A DNA stretch of 64,000 bases. It comes from Burkholderia pyrrocinia. GTDB taxonomy: Bacteria > Pseudomonadota > Gammaproteobacteria > Burkholderiales > Burkholderiaceae. Made by a program: the position numbers and the translations under genes. Location of the stretch: contig NZ_CP011503.1 in assembly GCF_001028665.1 (NCBI RefSeq), positions 2,542,001 through 2,606,000 of the forward strand. Direction: 5' to 3'. The notes beneath the pieces were generated by a model, which searched no databases, was not told the origin of the DNA, and saw only the letters and a program-made list of their open reading frames with translations. Below are positions 60,944-64,000 of this stretch, in pieces. Numbering within the stretch: position 1 is the stretch's first letter; every line of letters begins with the position of its first letter.

Positions 60944-61912
60944 ATGAGCCACAACGATCTCGCGTTCACGCGCGACAGCCTTTACGGTACGCAGGCCGAA
61001 CCCACCTTCGCGGGCGCGACGAGCTTCATGCGCCGGCGTTTCAGCCGTGATCTCGACGGCGTCGACCTTGCGATCACCGGCGTGCCGTTCGACGCCGCGG
61101 CATCGCACCGGCCCGGCACGCGCTTCGGCCCGCGCGGGTTGCGGATCGCGTCGACGGGCATTGCGTGGGAGCGCCCGTGGCCGTGGTCATTCGATCCGTT
61201 CGACGTGCTGGCCGCGGTCGACTATGGCGATTGCGCGTTCGATCTCGGGCAACCGGAATCGGTGCCGGGCGCGATCGAGCGTCATGCCGATGCGATCCTC
61301 GCGCGCGGCTGCGCGATGCTGACGCTCGGCGGCGATCACTTCATCACGTATCCGCTGCTGAAGGCGCATGCGAAGGTGCATGGGCCGCTGTCGCTCGTGC
61401 ATTTCGACGCGCATACCGACACGTGGCCCGACCGCGACGTGAAGCGCATCGATCACGGGACGATGTTCTATCACGCGGCGCGCGAAGGGTGGGTCGTGCC
61501 CGAACGGTCGGCGCAGATCGGCATCCGGACGACCAACGACGCGCCGATGGGATTCGACATCCAGGATGCGCGTTGCGTGCATGCGTCGACGCCTGCCGCG
61601 GTCGCCGCGCGCATTCGCGAGCGCGTCGGCGATCATCCCGTGTACCTGACGTTCGACATCGACTGTCTCGATCCGGCGTTCGCGCCGGGCACCGGTACGC
61701 CGGTTTCGGGCGGGCTGTCGAGCCACCAGGCGTTCGAGATCCTGCGTCACCTGGAAGGCATCAACCTGGTCGGCATGGACGTGGTCGAAGTGTCGCCGCC
61801 GTATGATCATGCGGAAATCACGTCGCTGGCCGGCGCGACGATCGCGCTGGAACTGATCTGCCTGTATGCATCGCGCCGGCGGCAGAACAAGGAAGATTCG
61901 ATCGATGGATGA
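60944..61912 (+). CDS. speB: Agmatinase / guanidinobutyrase-type ureohydrolase
   Basis: A 322-residue ureohydrolase with both Mn sites: GGDHF, FDAHTDTW, DIDCLDPAFAPGTGTPVSGG. Such enzymes split agmatine to putrescine and urea (SpeB) or 4-guanidinobutyrate to GABA and urea (GbuA). The sequence alone does not decide. The divergent LysR gene favours an inducible catabolic role. ATG 60944 gives MSHNDLAFTRDSLYG; an earlier in-frame ATG lies inside the divergent promoter region. Confidence 0.82.
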   Translation: MSHNDLAFTRDSLYGTQAEPTFAGATSFMRRRFSRDLDGVDLAITGVPFDAAASHRPGTRFGPRGLRIASTGIAWERPWPWSFDPFDVLAAVDYGDCAFDLGQPESVPGAIERHADAILARGCAMLTLGGDHFITYPLLKAHAKVHGPLSLVHFDAHTDTWPDRDVKRIDHGTMFYHAAREGWVVPERSAQIGIRTTNDAPMGFDIQDARCVHASTPAAVAARIRERVGDHPVYLTFDIDCLDPAFAPGTGTPVSGGLSSHQAFEILRHLEGINLVGMDVVEVSPPYDHAEITSLAGATIALELICLYASRRRQNKEDSIDG

Positions 61913-62003
61913 AATCGCCTGCCGCAGGGCCGTTCCCGGCGACGCGGCCGCGCGCATGACGGGATGCATCGGCCGGATCCCGGCGCATCGTCGACTCGTA
62001 AAA

Positions 62004-62019
62004 CTGTTTCGTCATACAA
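62004..62019. promoter_or_regulatory. Weak LexA-box candidate before the SRAP gene
   Basis: CTGT-N8-ACAA (62004-62019) matches CTGT-N8-ACAG at seven of eight fixed positions. It is 70-85 nt before the SRAP start. SRAP genes in some bacteria are SOS controlled; the last G is missing, so this is uncertain. Confidence 0.3.
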
Positions 62020-62088
62020 AACGATAGCGCGCTAGCGGCACGCGCGCTGACCTACGATGGAAACATTGCTTCCATCTGCCTCCGAACC

Positions 62089-62766
62089 GTGTGCACCCAC
62101 TACCGCGCCCCGGGTGAAGACCCGGGCATCAGCGAGCTGAAGATCGGCATCGGCGATCTGTACCGCCGCGACCCGTGGGCACCCGACGTGTACCCCGACT
62201 ACGCGGCGCCGATCGCGCGCGCCGACAGCGACGGCCTCGCGGTGGTTGCGGCCGTGTTCGGCTTCTGGCCGAAATTCATGCAGCCCGAGCGGGTCGACGA
62301 GAACGGCCGCAAAAGAAAGAAGCTCGATACGGTGAACGCACGCGCGGAAACGGTCGGCTCGTCGCGGCTCTACGGTCAGGCCTGGCGCAACGGCCAGCGC
62401 TGCCTGATCCCGGTGCGCTGGATCTGCGAGCCGTGCTACGAGACCGGCCGCAACGTGTGGCACCGGATCGGCGTGGACGGCTGGCAGCCGTACTGTGTCG
62501 CCGGCATCTGGCGGCGCTACGAAGGCGACGACGGCCGCGAACGCATCGGCATGGCGATGCTCACGGTGAATGCCGACGATCATCCGCTGTTCGCGCGGAT
62601 GCATCGGCCCGGCGACGAGAAGCGGGGCGTCGTGATCCTGCGCCGCGACGACTACGACGAATGGCTGCACGCGCGCGATATCGAAGCCGCGCGGCGCATG
62701 CTGAACCTGCTCCCTGCCGGCGACATGACGGCCGCGCCCGATCAGGCATCGCCCGCCGGCGCGTGA
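62089..62766 (+). CDS. SOS response-associated peptidase (SRAP/HMCES/YedK), GTG start
   Basis: A 225-residue SRAP protein that crosslinks to abasic sites in single-stranded DNA through Cys2 (M-C-T-H). Cys2 is exposed only if the GTG at 62089 is used. Other blocks: VNARAETVGSSRLYG, RCLIPVRWICEP and LTVNADDHPLFARMHRP. Several catalytic-site neighbours differ from E. coli YedK (WICEPCYE in place of YEW), so this is a divergent branch. Confidence 0.82.
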   Translation: MCTHYRAPGEDPGISELKIGIGDLYRRDPWAPDVYPDYAAPIARADSDGLAVVAAVFGFWPKFMQPERVDENGRKRKKLDTVNARAETVGSSRLYGQAWRNGQRCLIPVRWICEPCYETGRNVWHRIGVDGWQPYCVAGIWRRYEGDDGRERIGMAMLTVNADDHPLFARMHRPGDEKRGVVILRRDDYDEWLHARDIEAARRMLNLLPAGDMTAAPDQASPAGA

Positions 62767-62874
62767 CCTTTCATTTTTCCGACGGTTTGCTTGCGATCGA
62801 GCCGGGCGGACGCGCCACGATTATTCGGACAATTTCCAAAATTGCCCGATTCCGGGTAATCACCGATATCTCGC

Positions 62875-62892
62875 AAGTTGTATATACAAGAT
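62875..62892. promoter_or_regulatory. GntR/HutC-like operator upstream of the NCS1 permease
   Basis: AAGTTGTATATACAAGAT contains the perfect 12-bp palindrome TTGTATATACAA. It is nearly identical to 17807-17824 (14 or more of 18 positions equal). It lies 180 nt before the NCS1 start. The rest of this 305-nt intergenic gap shows nothing else. Confidence 0.6.
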
Positions 62893-63071
62893 CATCCGCT
62901 GGCAATGTCGGCACACGTCGTGCCGCTTGCGCGCCAGCGTGCAACCCGTGCGTGCGTGGCGCATGCCGGCGATCCACGGCGCCCCGCATCCGAAGAGCCG
63001 AAAGGGCGGCTCGCAGGTTACCTGTCTCGTTCAAACCATTTGTGGTCCTGAGTATTTTGGAGATTTCCCCC

Positions 63072-64000
63072 GTGTCAACGAATCCCAGTGGAAAAGCCGG
63101 CGGCCTGATCGAGGTTCGCTCGATCGACTTCATTCCCGACGCCGAGCGCCACGGCGGCCTGCTGAGCCAGTTCACGCTGTGGCTGTCGGCGAACATGCAG
63201 ATCACGGCGATCGTCACGGGCGCGCTTGCCGTCGTGCTCGGCGGCGACGTGTTCTGGTCGCTGGTCGCGCTGCTGCTCGGCCAGCTCGTCGGCGGTGCGG
63301 TGATGGCGCTGCATGGCGCGCAAGGGCCGCAGCTCGGGCTGCCGCAGATGATCTCGAGCCGCGTGCAGTTCGGCGTGTACGGCGCGATGATCCCGATCGT
63401 GCTCGTGTGCCTGATGTATATCGGCTTTTCCGCCAGCGGCTCGGTGCTGGCCGGGCAGGCCGTCGCGCAACTGCTGCACGTCGACGACGCGGCCGGCATC
63501 CTGCTGTTCGCGGGCGTGATCGTCGTGCTGACCGTGTTCGGCTATCGCGCGATCCACTTCGTCGGCCGGATCGCGAGCGTGGTCGGCATCGTCGCGTTCG
63601 TCTACATGTTCTCGCAACTGTTCGCGAACCACGACGTCGGCGCGCTGCTCGCGAACCGGCATTTCTCGCTCGCGAGCTTCCTGCTGTCGATGTCGCTGTC
63701 GGCGTCGTGGCAGATCGCGTTCGGCCCGTACGTCGCCGACTATTCGCGCTACCTGCCGCGCTCGACGTCGTCGGTCGCGACGTTTCTCGCGGTCGGCCTG
63801 GGCTCGGTGATCGGCGCGCAGGCGGCGATGGTGTTCGGCGTGTTCGCGGCCGCGCTGGCCGGCAGCCAGTTCGCGCACCATGAAGTGGCGTATATCGTCG
63901 GCCTCGGCTCGACGGGCGCCGTGGCCGCGTTGCTGTACTTCAGCATCGCGTTCGGCAAGGTGACGGTGACGGCGCTCAACGCGTACGGCAGCTTCATGTC
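63072..64000 (+). CDS. NCS1-family permease (CodB-like), 3' truncated by the window
   Basis: 309 complete codons to the window edge, still open. GTG start with GGAGA about 10 nt upstream gives VSTNPSGKAGGLIEVRSIDFIPDAERHG. Typical NCS1 features: NMQITAIVTGALAVVLGGDVFWSL, LVGGAVMALHGAQGPQLGLPQMISSRVQFG, SWQIAFGPYVADYSRYLP. Members move cytosine, allantoin, hydantoin, thiamine or similar compounds. In Pseudomonas hut clusters a CodB-like permease is found, so the GntR/HutC-like operator upstream may indicate imidazole or histidine-pathway transport; unproven. Confidence 0.85.
   Translation, partial: MSTNPSGKAGGLIEVRSIDFIPDAERHGGLLSQFTLWLSANMQITAIVTGALAVVLGGDVFWSLVALLLGQLVGGAVMALHGAQGPQLGLPQMISSRVQFGVYGAMIPIVLVCLMYIGFSASGSVLAGQAVAQLLHVDDAAGILLFAGVIVVLTVFGYRAIHFVGRIASVVGIVAFVYMFSQLFANHDVGALLANRHFSLASFLLSMSLSASWQIAFGPYVADYSRYLPRSTSSVATFLAVGLGSVIGAQAAMVFGVFAAALAGSQFAHHEVAYIVGLGSTGAVAALLYFSIAFGKVTVTALNAYGSFM

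Overview
The window is high-GC DNA with compact, often ATGA-overlapping operons, strongly G/C third codon positions and gene families typical of a beta-proteobacterium. Gene content and gene order fit a chromosome of Burkholderia, most likely the Burkholderia cepacia complex; that assignment is an inference from family recognition, not from a database search. No insertion sequence, prophage, CRISPR array or integrase was seen.

Layout. 1-5472: a plus-strand block for a type IV pilus / type II secretion-like machine (PilN-, PilO-, PilP-like proteins, a lipoprotein secretin and three pseudopilin-like proteins). 5672-9594: PhoX-family phosphatase and an ammonium transporter with a sigma-54-type promoter. 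9789-12282: lipoprotein, Rrf2 regulator, NAD(P)H-binding protein, Lrp/AsnC regulator. 12329-15828: FbpABC-type ferric iron importer behind a Fur-box-like site. 16072-20323: small membrane protein, ProY-like amino-acid permease, FUSC transporter. 20506-30243: recC-recB-recD-arfB, every junction an ATGA overlap. 30314-34000: EAL phosphodiesterase, a possible Cys-rich peptide, EamA transporter, two small lipoproteins. 34068-36236: thiC with its TPP riboswitch. 36510-38402: MXKDX-repeat protein, cytochrome b and a molybdopterin oxidoreductase. 38475-39154: a HigBA/RelE-like toxin-antitoxin pair. 39622-43107: EamA and MFS transporters, a 9-nt tandem repeat, a phosphodiesterase. 43203-48125: an ABC importer operon under a LacI regulator. 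48464-48798: a tRNA-Leu(UAA) gene split by a group I intron. 49103-53495: a tandem HD-GYP-like/LuxR regulator, a membrane protein, and a divergent LysR/zinc alcohol dehydrogenase pair. 53987-58986: the branched-chain 2-oxoacid dehydrogenase operon. 59219-64000: NAD(P)H-binding protein, a divergent LysR/ureohydrolase pair, an SRAP peptidase and a truncated NCS1 permease.

How the parts connect. Several sites link to known regulation: sigma-54 (nitrogen) for amt, Fur (iron) for fbp, TPP for thiC, a LacI operator pair for the ABC importer, and two nearly identical GntR/HutC-like operators in front of two permeases 45 kb apart, which may place both in one amino-acid or histidine-type regulon. The most notable items are the intron-split tRNA-Leu, the RecD insert carrying a clamp-binding-like pentapeptide, the HD-GYP/LuxR fusion flanked by matching palindromes, and a possible 52-residue Cys/His-rich peptide.
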